A program made the translations under genes and the position numbers. From NCBI GenBank assembly GCA_026390575.1, contig JAPLFR010000016.1, positions 660,737 to 724,736 of the forward strand: a DNA stretch of 64,000 nt. Direction: 5' to 3'. Of the stretch, positions 31,709 to 41,201 are shown in pieces. The notes under the pieces are model-generated. The model was not told the origin of the DNA, searched no databases, and saw only the letters and a list, made by a program, of their open reading frames with translations. The stretch comes from Ignavibacteriales bacterium. GTDB lineage: Bacteria; Bacteroidota; Ignavibacteria; UBA10030. Numbering within the stretch: position 1 is the stretch's first letter; each line of letters opens with the position of its first letter.

Positions 31709-32644
31709 TTATACTGTAACCGTTTTCGCTGCTTTTCTGCGATTTCTGAAGCGCGTATAATCGAGCACAAACGCACTTGCTACATAGATCGACGAATAGG
31801 TACCCGTAACGATACCAAAAGCCATTGTGAACGCAAATCCGCGGTTCACTTCGCCGCCAAAAATCAAGAGAACGATCAACACTATGAAAATTGTACCAGA
31901 CGTTATAATAGTCCGGCTCAGCGTATCATTCAAACTTTTATTCATCACATCCATCAACGGCATACTTCGATAAATCTTTTCATTCTCGCGGATACGGTCG
32001 AAAATGATAACGGTATCATTAACCGACACACCGATGAGTGTTAGAAATGCAGCAATGACTTCCTGGGAAATATCAAGATTGAGGCCCGGGACCAGGCCAT
32101 TGAGAATAGAGAGAAATCCCAATGTGGTAAAGACGTCATGCACCAACGCGACAACTGCGCCAAATCCATACGCGAACTTAAATCGGATAGCAACATACGC
32201 CAGAATAGCAATAAATGACCAGAACACCGCTAACATTGCATCAGTGCGGAGTTCTTTTCCAACTTTTGGGCCGACTTTATCTTCTTTGATAACGTTGAAC
32301 TTTTTATCGGCGAATGATGTCTGTATCGCGCTTCTAATTTTATCTGCAATACCTGTACCTGTGGCTTGTTCTGGTGTGTTAATAAGAATATAATTATCCG
32401 CGCCGTAGGTTTTAATTTCACAGTTCCCCAAGCCAACTTTTGTCAAGGCTGTTCGAATATCGCTTATTTCTATTTTTTGTTGAAATGCCAGCACGATTTC
32501 TGTGCCGCCCTGAAAATCAATACCATAAGTGATACCTTTAAACACAACTGAAATCATGCCGATAAGTACCATGATACTTGAAACGACATACCACATCTTC
32601 CGTTTACCGAGGAAGTCAATGTTTGTTTTCTTAAACAGTCGCAT
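31709..32644 (-). CDS. secF: Protein translocase subunit SecF
   Basis: SecF forms with SecD the proton-driven complex that helps pull proteins across the inner membrane. The 311-aa protein has a first helix (WYVVSSIMVLIGMISVVF), then GITYGIDFQGGTEIVL, a periplasmic domain, and five helices with the signature IGVSVNDTVIIFDRIREN followed by SRTIITSGT. An AAAAGGAGA ribosome-binding site precedes the ATG. It lies downstream of secD in the usual order. Confidence 0.96.
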   Translation of the reverse strand: MRLFKKTNIDFLGKRKMWYVVSSIMVLIGMISVVFKGITYGIDFQGGTEIVLAFQQKIEISDIRTALTKVGLGNCEIKTYGADNYILINTPEQATGTGIADKIRSAIQTSFADKKFNVIKEDKVGPKVGKELRTDAMLAVFWSFIAILAYVAIRFKFAYGFGAVVALVHDVFTTLGFLSILNGLVPGLNLDISQEVIAAFLTLIGVSVNDTVIIFDRIRENEKIYRSMPLMDVMNKSLNDTLSRTIITSGTIFIVLIVLLIFGGEVNRGFAFTMAFGIVTGTYSSIYVASAFVLDYTRFRNRRKAAKTVTV

Positions 32645-32731
32645 TGAAACTCATTCTCCTTTTCATAATCCATCTCCGTGCAAAACACCCGCGTTGAGTG
32701 TTCCGCGTACTCTTGTAAATCATTCGACGGC

Positions 32732-34621
32732 TCAACCGAAGTTCGGGTTTATGCCTTTTTCTGTCATAATGTTAAAAATAACGTGCGTGATTACGATGGC
32801 ACTAAACATACTTGCACCGATACCGATCATTAGTGTCAACGCAAAACCCTGCACCGGCCCGGTTCCAAACTGATAGAGCACTAATCCAGTTAAAAATGTC
32901 GTGATATTTGAATCAAAAATTGCGGCGAACGCTTTGGAATATCCTGCATCAATTGCAGCGCGCACTGTCTTACCGCCTGCCATTTCTTCACGAATGCGTT
33001 CGTTGATGAGCACATTCGCATCAACAGCCATACCGATCGTTAAGACCATACCGGCGATACCCGGAAGTGTCAGTGTTGCTTGAAATCCTGCCATGACACC
33101 GAGGATAAAAATGATATTGAATAACAATGCGAAGTCTGCAATGGCACCGGACGTATGATAATAGAAGATCATAAACAACACGGTAAAGAGAAGAGCAATG
33201 ATCATTGAGTTCATTCCGGCCCGGATTGAGTCTTCGCCGAGTGACGCTCCGACAGATCGTTGTTCAATGATGCTCACAGGGGCAGGTAATGCGCCTGCCT
33301 TGAGTACGATTTCCAAGAGACGTGCTTCATTCGGAGAATCCATTCCGGTAATGCGTGAATGGCCGCCGCTGATTTTTGTCTGCACAACCGGCGCTGAAAA
33401 TATTCCTTTGTCAAGGATAATGGCAACTCGCTTGCCGATATTAGCCCCGGTGATGCGTGCCCATTCTCGCGAACCCTCACTGTTCATTTCCATGTTCACT
33501 ACAGGGCGGCCGTCTTCGGGATCCACACTCGCTTGAGCGTTCACAACAACGTCACCTTTAAGCTCAGATGTTTTCTTTACTGCGTACAGAAGATAAAATT
33601 TTTGCCCATTCTGGAATGTTTGGGCTTTTGCAGCCCAGAGAAATTCAAAATCTTGCGGAATGATTTGTTGAACTTCCGGCCGATTAAGCAATCGAACAAC
33701 GCGATCTTTATCTTTTTCGGCTATATATCCTTCACCGGAACCGCGCTGGTCAGGTTTTACATACATAAAGAACGGGTGTTCGCGCGCAAACTGCGCTTCC
33801 TTCGTTGTATCCGTTTCAGCAACCGCCGCCGCACCGCCGGTCAATTCGGTTAGTGCGTCTTTACGCTTTGCCGGTTCCTTCTTTTTTTCTGTAGTTGCCG
33901 CTGACGAGGCCATTGTATCGGTTTCCAATTTTCCGGTAAGGAATTTGTCAATGGATTCCATTACCCTATATGAAACCTGAGGATCCTTCAGCATTCTAAA
34001 TTCCAACAGCGCTGTACCATGAAGCAACGAACGCACTTCATTTTCATCCTTCACGCCCGGCAGTGCGACAATGATACGGCGTCCGCCCTGCTTTTGAATG
34101 TTTGGTTCGGAAACGCCATACTGGTCAACACGATTTCTTACGATTTCGCTGGCGCGATCAACCGCTTTTCCGGATTCACTCTCCAACATGCTTATCACTT
34201 TAGCGTCATCATCCCGGATGCTGCCATAGTACCTGCTCATTCTTATACCGCGATCCTGGAATTTTTTAGCGAAGATAGGAATAATTGAAAGGTCGTTAGA
34301 TACTGTTTCATCGTACACTTCTTTAACAATCGCCCTGAAGTTGTCATCCTTATTCTTTGCCATATCATCCAGCAACTGGACGATATTCACCTCCAGTACA
34401 ACGCGCATTCCGCCTTGTAAATCCAAACCCAGCTTCATACGTTTCAGCTTTGCATCCAGCATATCATCGTGATGTTTTTCTGCATACGCGATGCTGTCCT
34501 GTCCTGAAAGCTTGCTGAGTTGTTTGCGATAGTTATAATCCTGTATGGTCGGCCACAGAAAATAGACAGCAAGGACGACAAAACAGACGGTGATAATAAT
34601 TCTGGTTAGCTGATTTCTCAC
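32732..34621 (-). CDS. secD: Protein translocase subunit SecD
   Basis: SecD carries the large periplasmic domain of the SecDF complex. The protein of about 629 aa has an N-terminal helix (IIITVCFVVLAVYFLWP), then LGLDLQGGMRVVLEV, the RNRVDQYGVSEPNIQKQGG block, and six helices including GMAVDANVLINERIREE and DSNITTFLTGLVL. The start is taken as GTG at 34621 because GGAGA lies 6 bases before it; a GTG five codons upstream lacks such a site. A charged Lys/Glu-rich insertion occupies roughly residues 235-270. The leader carries a strong promoter and a terminator-like hairpin. Confidence 0.96.
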   Translation of the reverse strand: MRNQLTRIIITVCFVVLAVYFLWPTIQDYNYRKQLSKLSGQDSIAYAEKHHDDMLDAKLKRMKLGLDLQGGMRVVLEVNIVQLLDDMAKNKDDNFRAIVKEVYDETVSNDLSIIPIFAKKFQDRGIRMSRYYGSIRDDDAKVISMLESESGKAVDRASEIVRNRVDQYGVSEPNIQKQGGRRIIVALPGVKDENEVRSLLHGTALLEFRMLKDPQVSYRVMESIDKFLTGKLETDTMASSAATTEKKKEPAKRKDALTELTGGAAAVAETDTTKEAQFAREHPFFMYVKPDQRGSGEGYIAEKDKDRVVRLLNRPEVQQIIPQDFEFLWAAKAQTFQNGQKFYLLYAVKKTSELKGDVVVNAQASVDPEDGRPVVNMEMNSEGSREWARITGANIGKRVAIILDKGIFSAPVVQTKISGGHSRITGMDSPNEARLLEIVLKAGALPAPVSIIEQRSVGASLGEDSIRAGMNSMIIALLFTVLFMIFYYHTSGAIADFALLFNIIFILGVMAGFQATLTLPGIAGMVLTIGMAVDANVLINERIREEMAGGKTVRAAIDAGYSKAFAAIFDSNITTFLTGLVLYQFGTGPVQGFALTLMIGIGASMFSAIVITHVIFNIMTEKGINPNFG

Positions 34622-34649
34622 AAATTGTCTCCACACTTATAACATTGGT

Positions 34650-34695
34650 GATAAACGAAGAAACAAAGCGCGACAATATAACTCTTCGCGCTTTG
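34650..34695 (-). terminator. Terminator-like hairpin in the secD leader
   Basis: Read on the minus strand, a perfect 10-bp stem CAAAGCGCGA / TCGCGCTTTG (34695-34686 with 34673-34664) has a 12-nt loop and is followed by TTTCTTCGTTT. It sits between the secD promoter (34733-34761) and the secD start, so it lies inside the leader and cannot simply end an upstream gene on this strand. Confidence 0.6.
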
Positions 34696-34732
34696 CTTGA
34701 AAATTACAATCGTGAATAAATTTTCGTTTGAA

Positions 34733-34761
34733 AATATAACCGGATATGCCAACAAAGTCAA
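34733..34761 (-). promoter_or_regulatory. Sigma70-type promoter for secD-secF
   Basis: On the minus strand TTGACT (34761-34756) and TATATT (34738-34733) are separated by 17 nt. Both hexamers equal those of the lon promoter. Transcription would start near 34727, giving a leader of about 105 bases that contains the hairpin at 34664-34695. Confidence 0.65.
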
Positions 34762-34772
34762 CAAGAAAGTCA

Positions 34773-34801
34773 TTGCATATCAAGCGATTGTCGGCTATAT
34801 T
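34773..34801 (+). promoter_or_regulatory. Sigma70-type promoter for the PpiD/SurA-like gene
   Basis: TTGCAT (34773-34778) and TATATT (34796-34801) are spaced by 17 nt. It is divergent from the secD promoter, whose -35 lies 12 bases away. Transcription would start near 34808, about 52 bases before the ATG. Confidence 0.55.
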
Positions 34802-34859
34802 TATCAGTTAAAAAAAATGCAATCTCAAGTTTCGATCAGGAAAGAGGAGTTGTTCTGAT

Positions 34860-36971
34860 ATGGCAGTCTTGAATGATATACGTGAAAAGTCTCCAAAATT
34901 TATTATTGCCGGCGCGGCAGTAATTTTTATCGTCCTCATCATTTTCGACTGGGGCTTCGATATCTCCGGACGCAAAGGGCGCGGCGGCGGTACGAGTGAA
35001 GTGCTTGGCAAAGTGAACGGCAAAGAAGTGAGCTATAAACAATTCAGCGAATTGGTGCGGCGAACAGCCGAAAACCAAAAGAAACAGCAAGGCAGCGACA
35101 TCGACGATGAAACCGAACGTCAGATTCGTTCGCAAGTATGGAACCAACTTGTTGATGAAATGCTGATTGAACAGGAAATTGACCGCCTTGGTATTACGGT
35201 GACGGACCAAGAGATTCTCGATATTGTCAACGGACAGAATCCGCCGGAGTTTCTTGTTCAACAATTTAAAGATTCCACCGGTACATTTCGGCGTGACGCA
35301 TACCAGCAGGCAATGAGGGATCCGCAGAATAAATCTGCATGGATTCAAGTGGAAGAAATGCTTCGTCAAGAGCAGAAACGCCGGAAGCTGCAAAGTCTTC
35401 TGCTGGCAAACGTTAATGCAAGCGAAGGCGAGTTAATGCAGCGCTTTATTGACCGCAATGTGACGATGGATGCGGTTTACGTTTTGTTTGATATCAATCG
35501 GCTCGTACCGGAATCCGCCGTCACAGTGTCAGACGATGATCTGAAGAAGCAGTACGATTTACATGCCGCCGACTTCCAAGCGAAAGCCGCACGGAAAGTT
35601 AAATATGTTTTCTTCAGTCAGACTGCATCTTCAGAAGATTCTGCGGCTGTAGAAACGGAAATAAAGCATTTGCTGGAACAAGCAAAATCCGGCGCTATGG
35701 ATTTTGCCGAACTTGTAAAAACATATTCTGAAGGTCCTTCCACAGAAGCATTTTTTAAACACGGCGAGTTGAGCCAGAAAAAAGAGAGCGCAATTTTTTC
35801 TGCAAAGAAAGGCGATATCGTCGGTCCGATCAATGACAATGATGGTATTCACATTATCAAAATTCTTGACCAGCGGCAAGGGACAACAGAGTTTGTCAAA
35901 TCCAGTCACATACTACTGAATATTGTTACTGGTCCGGATAGCATGAAGACGATTCAGAAAGCACGAGCGCTTCTGGTGCAAGCGCGTTCAGGCGCAGATT
36001 TTGCAAAGCTTGCTCGTGAGAATAGTCAGGATTACGGCTCTGCAATGCAAGGCGGCGAGCTCGGATGGGGGTCAAAAGATCGCTGGGTGAAGCCTTTTGC
36101 CGACGCGGCATTTAAGGCGCGTGTGGGCGATATCGTTGGCCCGGTACGTACGCAATTTGGCTGGCATATTATTAAAGTAACCGGCAAAGACAAACGCGAA
36201 GTACAACTGCTTGATCTTGTTATGAAAGTGAAGGCAAGCACGCAAACAATGGAAACCGCATTCCAGCAGGCTCAGGACTTTGGTGTTTTAGCGAAGGAAG
36301 AAGGATTTGAGAAAGCTGCTGAGAATAGTAAGTATAGAGTACAGGAAACGCAGGAATTTACAAAAACAGGATCGATTCCCGGTATTGGTCCAAACGATGC
36401 GTTGTCGAATTTTGCATTCAATAATAAAGTCGGAACAATTGCCGAACCAATTTATGTACGAAACGGCGTGATTGTAAGTAAAGTATCAAATATCAGGGAA
36501 GAGGGTATCCGGCCACTTGATGAAGTGAAAGGCGTTGTTCATGCGTTAGCCCTCAAAGAAAAGAAATTAGCAAAGATTCGCCCTGATGTGGATGCGTTTT
36601 ACAAAACGCTTTCTTCTTCAAGCGACTTAATGGTCGCTGCGCAATCCAACCCGAATTTGACAGCACGTCTCACCGGTCCGTTTAAACCAATCGATGGTCC
36701 AGCCAGCATTGGACGTGATCTGAAATTTATTGGAACCGCACTTGCTATGAAGTCCGGTGAATTATCGAAGCCCTTTGAAGGCAATCTCGGTTATTACATC
36801 ATAAAATTATTGTCGAAAACAGAAGTTGATAGCTCAACTTTTAGTTTGGATCGTGAATCGCTTCGAACACAACTCTTGCAGGAGAAGCGACAGCGTGTGT
36901 TAACAGACTGGCAAACAACGCTGCGCGAAAAGGCAGACATTGTTGATCACCGGGATAAATTCTTCCGATAA
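34860..36971 (+). CDS. PpiD/SurA-like periplasmic peptidyl-prolyl isomerase
   Basis: The 703-aa protein is anchored by one N-terminal helix (FIIAGAAVIFIVLIIFDWGF) and has a SurA-type chaperone region (residues ~50-200). Two parvulin rotamase repeats follow: a first weaker one near 240-340, and a clear one near 345-445 with HILLNIVTG, MQGGELGWGSKDRWVKPF and VRTQFGWHIIKV. It probably guides folding of secreted and outer-membrane proteins at the inner-membrane face. GAGGAG lies 9 bases before the ATG. It is divergent from secD, which fits a shared secretion theme. Confidence 0.9.
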   Translation: MAVLNDIREKSPKFIIAGAAVIFIVLIIFDWGFDISGRKGRGGGTSEVLGKVNGKEVSYKQFSELVRRTAENQKKQQGSDIDDETERQIRSQVWNQLVDEMLIEQEIDRLGITVTDQEILDIVNGQNPPEFLVQQFKDSTGTFRRDAYQQAMRDPQNKSAWIQVEEMLRQEQKRRKLQSLLLANVNASEGELMQRFIDRNVTMDAVYVLFDINRLVPESAVTVSDDDLKKQYDLHAADFQAKAARKVKYVFFSQTASSEDSAAVETEIKHLLEQAKSGAMDFAELVKTYSEGPSTEAFFKHGELSQKKESAIFSAKKGDIVGPINDNDGIHIIKILDQRQGTTEFVKSSHILLNIVTGPDSMKTIQKARALLVQARSGADFAKLARENSQDYGSAMQGGELGWGSKDRWVKPFADAAFKARVGDIVGPVRTQFGWHIIKVTGKDKREVQLLDLVMKVKASTQTMETAFQQAQDFGVLAKEEGFEKAAENSKYRVQETQEFTKTGSIPGIGPNDALSNFAFNNKVGTIAEPIYVRNGVIVSKVSNIREEGIRPLDEVKGVVHALALKEKKLAKIRPDVDAFYKTLSSSSDLMVAAQSNPNLTARLTGPFKPIDGPASIGRDLKFIGTALAMKSGELSKPFEGNLGYYIIKLLSKTEVDSSTFSLDRESLRTQLLQEKRQRVLTDWQTTLREKADIVDHRDKFFR

Positions 36972-36991
36972 AATTCACGCTCGTTTATCTG

Positions 36992-37024
36992 AGGCGTCCC
37001 GATTTATCGAGACGCCTTTTTTTT
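36992..37024 (+). terminator. Intrinsic terminator between the PpiD-like gene and aroK
   Basis: AGGCGTC (36992-36998) pairs with GACGCCT (37011-37017), with a further CGAT/ATCG inner stem, followed by seven T (37018-37024). It ends 10 bases before the aroK ATG, leaving no room for an aroK promoter downstream of it. Confidence 0.85.
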
Positions 37025-37034
37025 AACGCAGAAT

Positions 37035-37604
37035 ATGAAAGATTCACAGCACGGACATAAGAAGTCGCTTATCTTCTTGACTGGATTTATGGGAAGCGGG
37101 AAGAGCACGATTGGTCCTATTCTCGCCAACACACTTGGTTTTGCGTATCTTGATGTTGATCAGTATATCGAACAAAAAACAAATAAGCGCGTGGCGGAAA
37201 TATTTAGTTCAAAAGGCGAGCAGGCTTTCCGCACCTTGGAACGGGATGCGTTACGAGAGCTGACCGAACGTAAGCATTGTGTCATTTCCCTTGGCGGCGG
37301 TACAATTGCCAACGAAGAAAACTGCCAGCTTGTATTACTGAAGGGAATTCTTGTTTATCTCAAACTTTCACCGGAAGAAATTATACAGCGTGTACAGTAT
37401 CGGAGCGATCGTCCGATGTTGAAGGATGTACATGGCAATCAACTCTCACCGCCGGAACTGAGGAATCGAATACGTGATCTCATGACCCGACGTGAACAAT
37501 TTTATGCACGGGCCGATGTTGTGATTACAGCCGACAATATGCGCGTGGGGGCGACGGTGGATGAGATTATGAAAAACATTCACTTTATGATTGATAAGGA
37601 ATAA
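37035..37604 (+). CDS. aroK: Shikimate kinase
   Basis: AroK phosphorylates shikimate at O3 in the pathway to chorismate. The 189-aa protein has the P-loop GFMGSGKSTIG at residues 17-27, the DVDQYIEQ motif with the magnesium-binding Asp, FRTLERDALREL with a substrate-binding Arg, and ISLGGGTI. The LID arginine region is RSDRPML. No good ribosome-binding site or promoter lies between the terminator and the ATG, so expression probably depends on read-through from upstream or a promoter inside the previous gene. aroB follows after four bases. Confidence 0.96.
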   Translation: MKDSQHGHKKSLIFLTGFMGSGKSTIGPILANTLGFAYLDVDQYIEQKTNKRVAEIFSSKGEQAFRTLERDALRELTERKHCVISLGGGTIANEENCQLVLLKGILVYLKLSPEEIIQRVQYRSDRPMLKDVHGNQLSPPELRNRIRDLMTRREQFYARADVVITADNMRVGATVDEIMKNIHFMIDKE

Positions 37605-37608
37605 ATCT

Positions 37609-38703
37609 ATGATTCAACGGCAGATTGATGTTGCGCTTGGCGAACGCTCGTATCCTATTTATGCTGGCACGGACATGGTCTCATCGTTTGCATCAATGTG
37701 CCGTCAGCATGGAATTTCGGATTCTCTTGTTATCATCACCGACCGGAATGCAGCGTCGTACCATCTCCAGCCGCTTCTGCGAAATCTTCAGCACTATAAA
37801 TTTCAGCCAACGACTATTATTGTACCATCGGGGGAAAATCAGAAGAATCTTCATCGTGCAAACACCATTTTCACCGAACTGTTGAAAAAAAGAATTCCAC
37901 GCACCTCAGCTGTTATTGCTTTAGGCGGTGGTGTGATTGGTGATCTGGCCGGATTTGTCGCAGCAACGTACAAGCGCGGTATTAAATTGGTGCAAGTGCC
38001 GACAACATTACTTGCTCAAGTTGACAGCTCCATCGGCGGAAAGGTCGGCGTCAATCATCCGCTGGGGAAAAATATGATTGGTGCGTTTCACCAGCCAGTG
38101 TTTGTGTGGATGGATGCTCATTACCTCAAAACATTGCCACCGCGAGAAATTATCTGCGGTCTTGGCGAAGTGCTCAAATACGGCATTATCCGCGATGCAG
38201 CGTTGTTTGGATTTCTTGAATTGAATTTGGAAAAAACTCTCCGTCTCGATACCGAAACGGTAATATATGTACAGATGCAGTGTGCAGCAATCAAGGCAGA
38301 AATTGTAACGCAGGACGAGAAAGAATCTGGTATCCGTATCATTCTTAATTACGGGCATACAATTGGTCATGGACTGGAATTTGCTGGTCACTACAAACAG
38401 ATGAAGCACGGTGAAGCAGTTTTACTCGGCATGCTAGCTGAAAGCTTTATCGCCAAAGAGATGAAATTGTTAGATGCAGATTCCTATAAGCGTATCGTTG
38501 CACTCATACGTCGCATTCCGATGAAAACGAAATTCTCTATGTTAAAAATTGCCGATATTCTAAATGCTATAGGACGCGATAAGAAACACATTGGCTCTCA
38601 ACAGCGTTTCGTCTTGCCAATAAAAATTGGAGAAGTGAACGTCATTGATACTGTGACCCCGACACTGATTCAAAAAGCTGTGAAAGAAATACTTAAAAAA
38701 TGA
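37609..38703 (+). CDS. aroB: 3-dehydroquinate synthase
   Basis: AroB is the NAD- and zinc-dependent enzyme making 3-dehydroquinate, the second step of the shikimate pathway. The 364-aa protein shows VPSGENQKNL, ALGGGVIGDLAGFVAATYKRG, QVPTTLLAQVDSSIGGKVGVN, and the metal-site motifs CGLGEVLKYG and NYGHTIGHGLEF with HGEAVLLGM. The ATG at 37609 is preferred over one six codons upstream since AAGGA lies at proper spacing. It pairs with aroK as in many genomes. Confidence 0.97.
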   Translation: MIQRQIDVALGERSYPIYAGTDMVSSFASMCRQHGISDSLVIITDRNAASYHLQPLLRNLQHYKFQPTTIIVPSGENQKNLHRANTIFTELLKKRIPRTSAVIALGGGVIGDLAGFVAATYKRGIKLVQVPTTLLAQVDSSIGGKVGVNHPLGKNMIGAFHQPVFVWMDAHYLKTLPPREIICGLGEVLKYGIIRDAALFGFLELNLEKTLRLDTETVIYVQMQCAAIKAEIVTQDEKESGIRIILNYGHTIGHGLEFAGHYKQMKHGEAVLLGMLAESFIAKEMKLLDADSYKRIVALIRRIPMKTKFSMLKIADILNAIGRDKKHIGSQQRFVLPIKIGEVNVIDTVTPTLIQKAVKEILKK

Positions 38704-38860
38704 GTACGGTATCTTTTCCGTATATCTTGTTATTTTAAACTGCAGGAGAGCATTTGTTTGATAAAAGGCGAAGGGAAAGTAAAATTTCCTTTTTAGATGT
38801 CTAAACACTTTCCGGACTGAAGCGAATAGCAAAAGTCGGACATCTTTTATGTTTTTCTCA

Positions 38861-41173
38861 CTACCAGTTTATCTTGCTTTTCTTTCGAGTGTCTTCGCCT
38901 TCTTTGCCCTGATTCCAATCTGCGCTCGTGTGTTTATCGCACAATCCAAGGGGATATTTAGCATTGAAAATTTCTGTCGTCTTGTTCGGACACCACTCGC
39001 GCGCTTTCTTCTTCGTGTCCGCACAAATTGTGTCGGTTATAATTCCTTCCGGTTGAACAAAAATTTCCTGCGTTAATCCAATATCGGGATCTTCATACGT
39101 CTTTTGCATAAATAATCCGAAGATTGGTGCTGCTGCCCTGCCGCCCTGACCATCTGAACTTATGAAGCGTATGCGCGCATCATCGAAGCCCACCCATACT
39201 CCGGCAACCAGTTGCGGAGTAAAACCGACAAACCAAGCATCGGCATAGTTGTCTGTCGTTCCGGTTTTACCAGCGCATGCGCCAGTGAAATACGATCGCA
39301 CTCGTGTTCCTGTTCCACTATTTACTACGCCCTTAAGCAGGTCGGTTATCAGATACGCAGTCTCTTTGCTCAGGACTTCCTTTTTATCGGGAGAATTATC
39401 TTCAATAACATTACCGTCACTGTCTTCAATGCGGATGACGGCGATAGGCGAGACAAGCACGCCTTCGTTGTCATACACGCCGTATGCCGACGTCAATTCC
39501 AATGGTGAGACTTCTGCAGTGCCAAGTGCGAGAGATTCGTACGCCGGTACGGGTGATGTGATGCCCATACGATGTGCATACGCCGAAACTTGTGCGGCGG
39601 GAGCGATCTCCAAAATGACACGAACAGTTACAAGATTGATAGAATGTTTTAATGCTTCACGCAGCGTATACTTGCCACCGATGTCTTTCTCAAAATTTTC
39701 CGGCGCCCAGCGAGTTCCATCAGGCATTGGTATGGTGACAGGTTGATTCAACACTTCATAACATGCCGGATATCCGTTATCAAGCGCAACGGTATAGACG
39801 AATGGTTTAAACGCAGATCCTGGCTGACGGTGAATTTGTGTAACATGGTTCAGTCCGTACTTGAATGCACGGTAATTGCGTCCACCGACCATCGCTTTAA
39901 TTTTTCCGTTGTGCGGATCAAGAACAACAAAACCGACCTCGATCGTCTGCGCTGCTTTCAATACTGAGTCGATAAACGTACGGCTGGTGCGAAGTGCGTT
40001 GATAATGCTGTCCCGCATACTGGCATTGCGTGATTTTTTATACGATTCATCTTCGCGGATTGCCTTGTTGATGACGTCATTCATGATTTCTGGATGTTCT
40101 TTCCAATTCCACGTCGCATCAAACGATTGTTGAAAATCCTTCAAATGTTCTTCGATGGCCGAGATCGCGTACCGCTGCATCCGGCTGTCGAGAGAAGTAT
40201 AAATACGCAGGCCGTCACGGTAAATGTCGTAACCATGGGCTTCGGCTTTTTTCAGAAGCTGCTGTCGAATCCATTCTACAAAGTGCGGTGCAATGCCAGA
40301 GCGAAATTCTGATCCGATCGATTTCAAATCCAAAGAATCAGCACGGACTTGCTGTGCTGTCTCTTCCGTGAACAATCCTTCTTTTACCATCTGCCCAATG
40401 ACAACATTGCGGCGTGCGAATGCACGGTCGGCGTGTAGAAATGGATCATAGTAACTTGGCCCTTTAAGCATACCGATAAGCAACGTATACTCTGGTAGCG
40501 TAAGTTCTGCAGCGGGCTTCCCGAAATACATTTGTGCGGCGGATTCGATGCCGTATGCTCCTCTGCCAAATCCAGAGATATTCAAATAAAATTCCAAGAT
40601 TTCATTTTTTGTATAACGCCGCTCGATTTGCACTGACGTCAAAAATTCCCGGATTTTTCGCGTAATTTTATCAAACATCGTTTCGTGTCTGATCTGAAGG
40701 CCGTAGAGATTCCGTGCAAGCTGCTGCGTGATAGTGCTGGCACCTGCTTGCCGAAATGTAACGACATTAATCACCATTTGGCGAATGAAACGCGGCAAGT
40801 TGACGCCCCAATGGTTGTAGAAATCTTTATCCTCGGTGGCGATAAGTCCTTTAATTAATCCCGGGGGAATTGTGTTGAGTGCAACGCGTGTCCGATTTTT
40901 GTATGCAAACTGGTCCAGTACTTCGCCGTCGGCGGAATAAATTTTTGTTGCCAGTTCAGGTTTTGGATTTTCTAACTGTTCGAGAGTCGGCAATCCGTTT
41001 ACAATATACACGGAGTACCATGTGATCAACGCGGCAATTACAAAAATGCCACCGAAAATAACGAAGTATTTCTGGTTAAAATACCGCTTGTTGAGCTTCA
41101 TATTTCCATGCCGGTACTCAGGATCGTTGAAGTACCGCTCCATTTTTTCGGAACTAAATTTTTTATCGGCCAT
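38861..41173 (-). CDS. Class A penicillin-binding protein (PBP1A-like)
   Basis: This bifunctional wall enzyme polymerises glycan and cross-links peptides. The 770-aa protein has a cytoplasmic N-terminus and one membrane helix (about residues 33-53). The glycosyltransferase domain carries ATEDKDFYNHWGV (catalytic Glu) and STITQQLARNLYG. The transpeptidase domain has the SxxK motif in GSAFKPFVYT, the SxN motif in SINLVTVRV and KTGT. The C-terminus has a short basic tail. It lies downstream of the LpxH-like gene, probably in one transcript, grouping wall and lipid A functions. Confidence 0.95.
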   Translation of the reverse strand: MADKKFSSEKMERYFNDPEYRHGNMKLNKRYFNQKYFVIFGGIFVIAALITWYSVYIVNGLPTLEQLENPKPELATKIYSADGEVLDQFAYKNRTRVALNTIPPGLIKGLIATEDKDFYNHWGVNLPRFIRQMVINVVTFRQAGASTITQQLARNLYGLQIRHETMFDKITRKIREFLTSVQIERRYTKNEILEFYLNISGFGRGAYGIESAAQMYFGKPAAELTLPEYTLLIGMLKGPSYYDPFLHADRAFARRNVVIGQMVKEGLFTEETAQQVRADSLDLKSIGSEFRSGIAPHFVEWIRQQLLKKAEAHGYDIYRDGLRIYTSLDSRMQRYAISAIEEHLKDFQQSFDATWNWKEHPEIMNDVINKAIREDESYKKSRNASMRDSIINALRTSRTFIDSVLKAAQTIEVGFVVLDPHNGKIKAMVGGRNYRAFKYGLNHVTQIHRQPGSAFKPFVYTVALDNGYPACYEVLNQPVTIPMPDGTRWAPENFEKDIGGKYTLREALKHSINLVTVRVILEIAPAAQVSAYAHRMGITSPVPAYESLALGTAEVSPLELTSAYGVYDNEGVLVSPIAVIRIEDSDGNVIEDNSPDKKEVLSKETAYLITDLLKGVVNSGTGTRVRSYFTGACAGKTGTTDNYADAWFVGFTPQLVAGVWVGFDDARIRFISSDGQGGRAAAPIFGLFMQKTYEDPDIGLTQEIFVQPEGIITDTICADTKKKAREWCPNKTTEIFNAKYPLGLCDKHTSADWNQGKEGEDTRKKSKINW

Positions 41174-41201
41174 ATTGTTGAATTTGTTTCAAATACATAA
41201 A

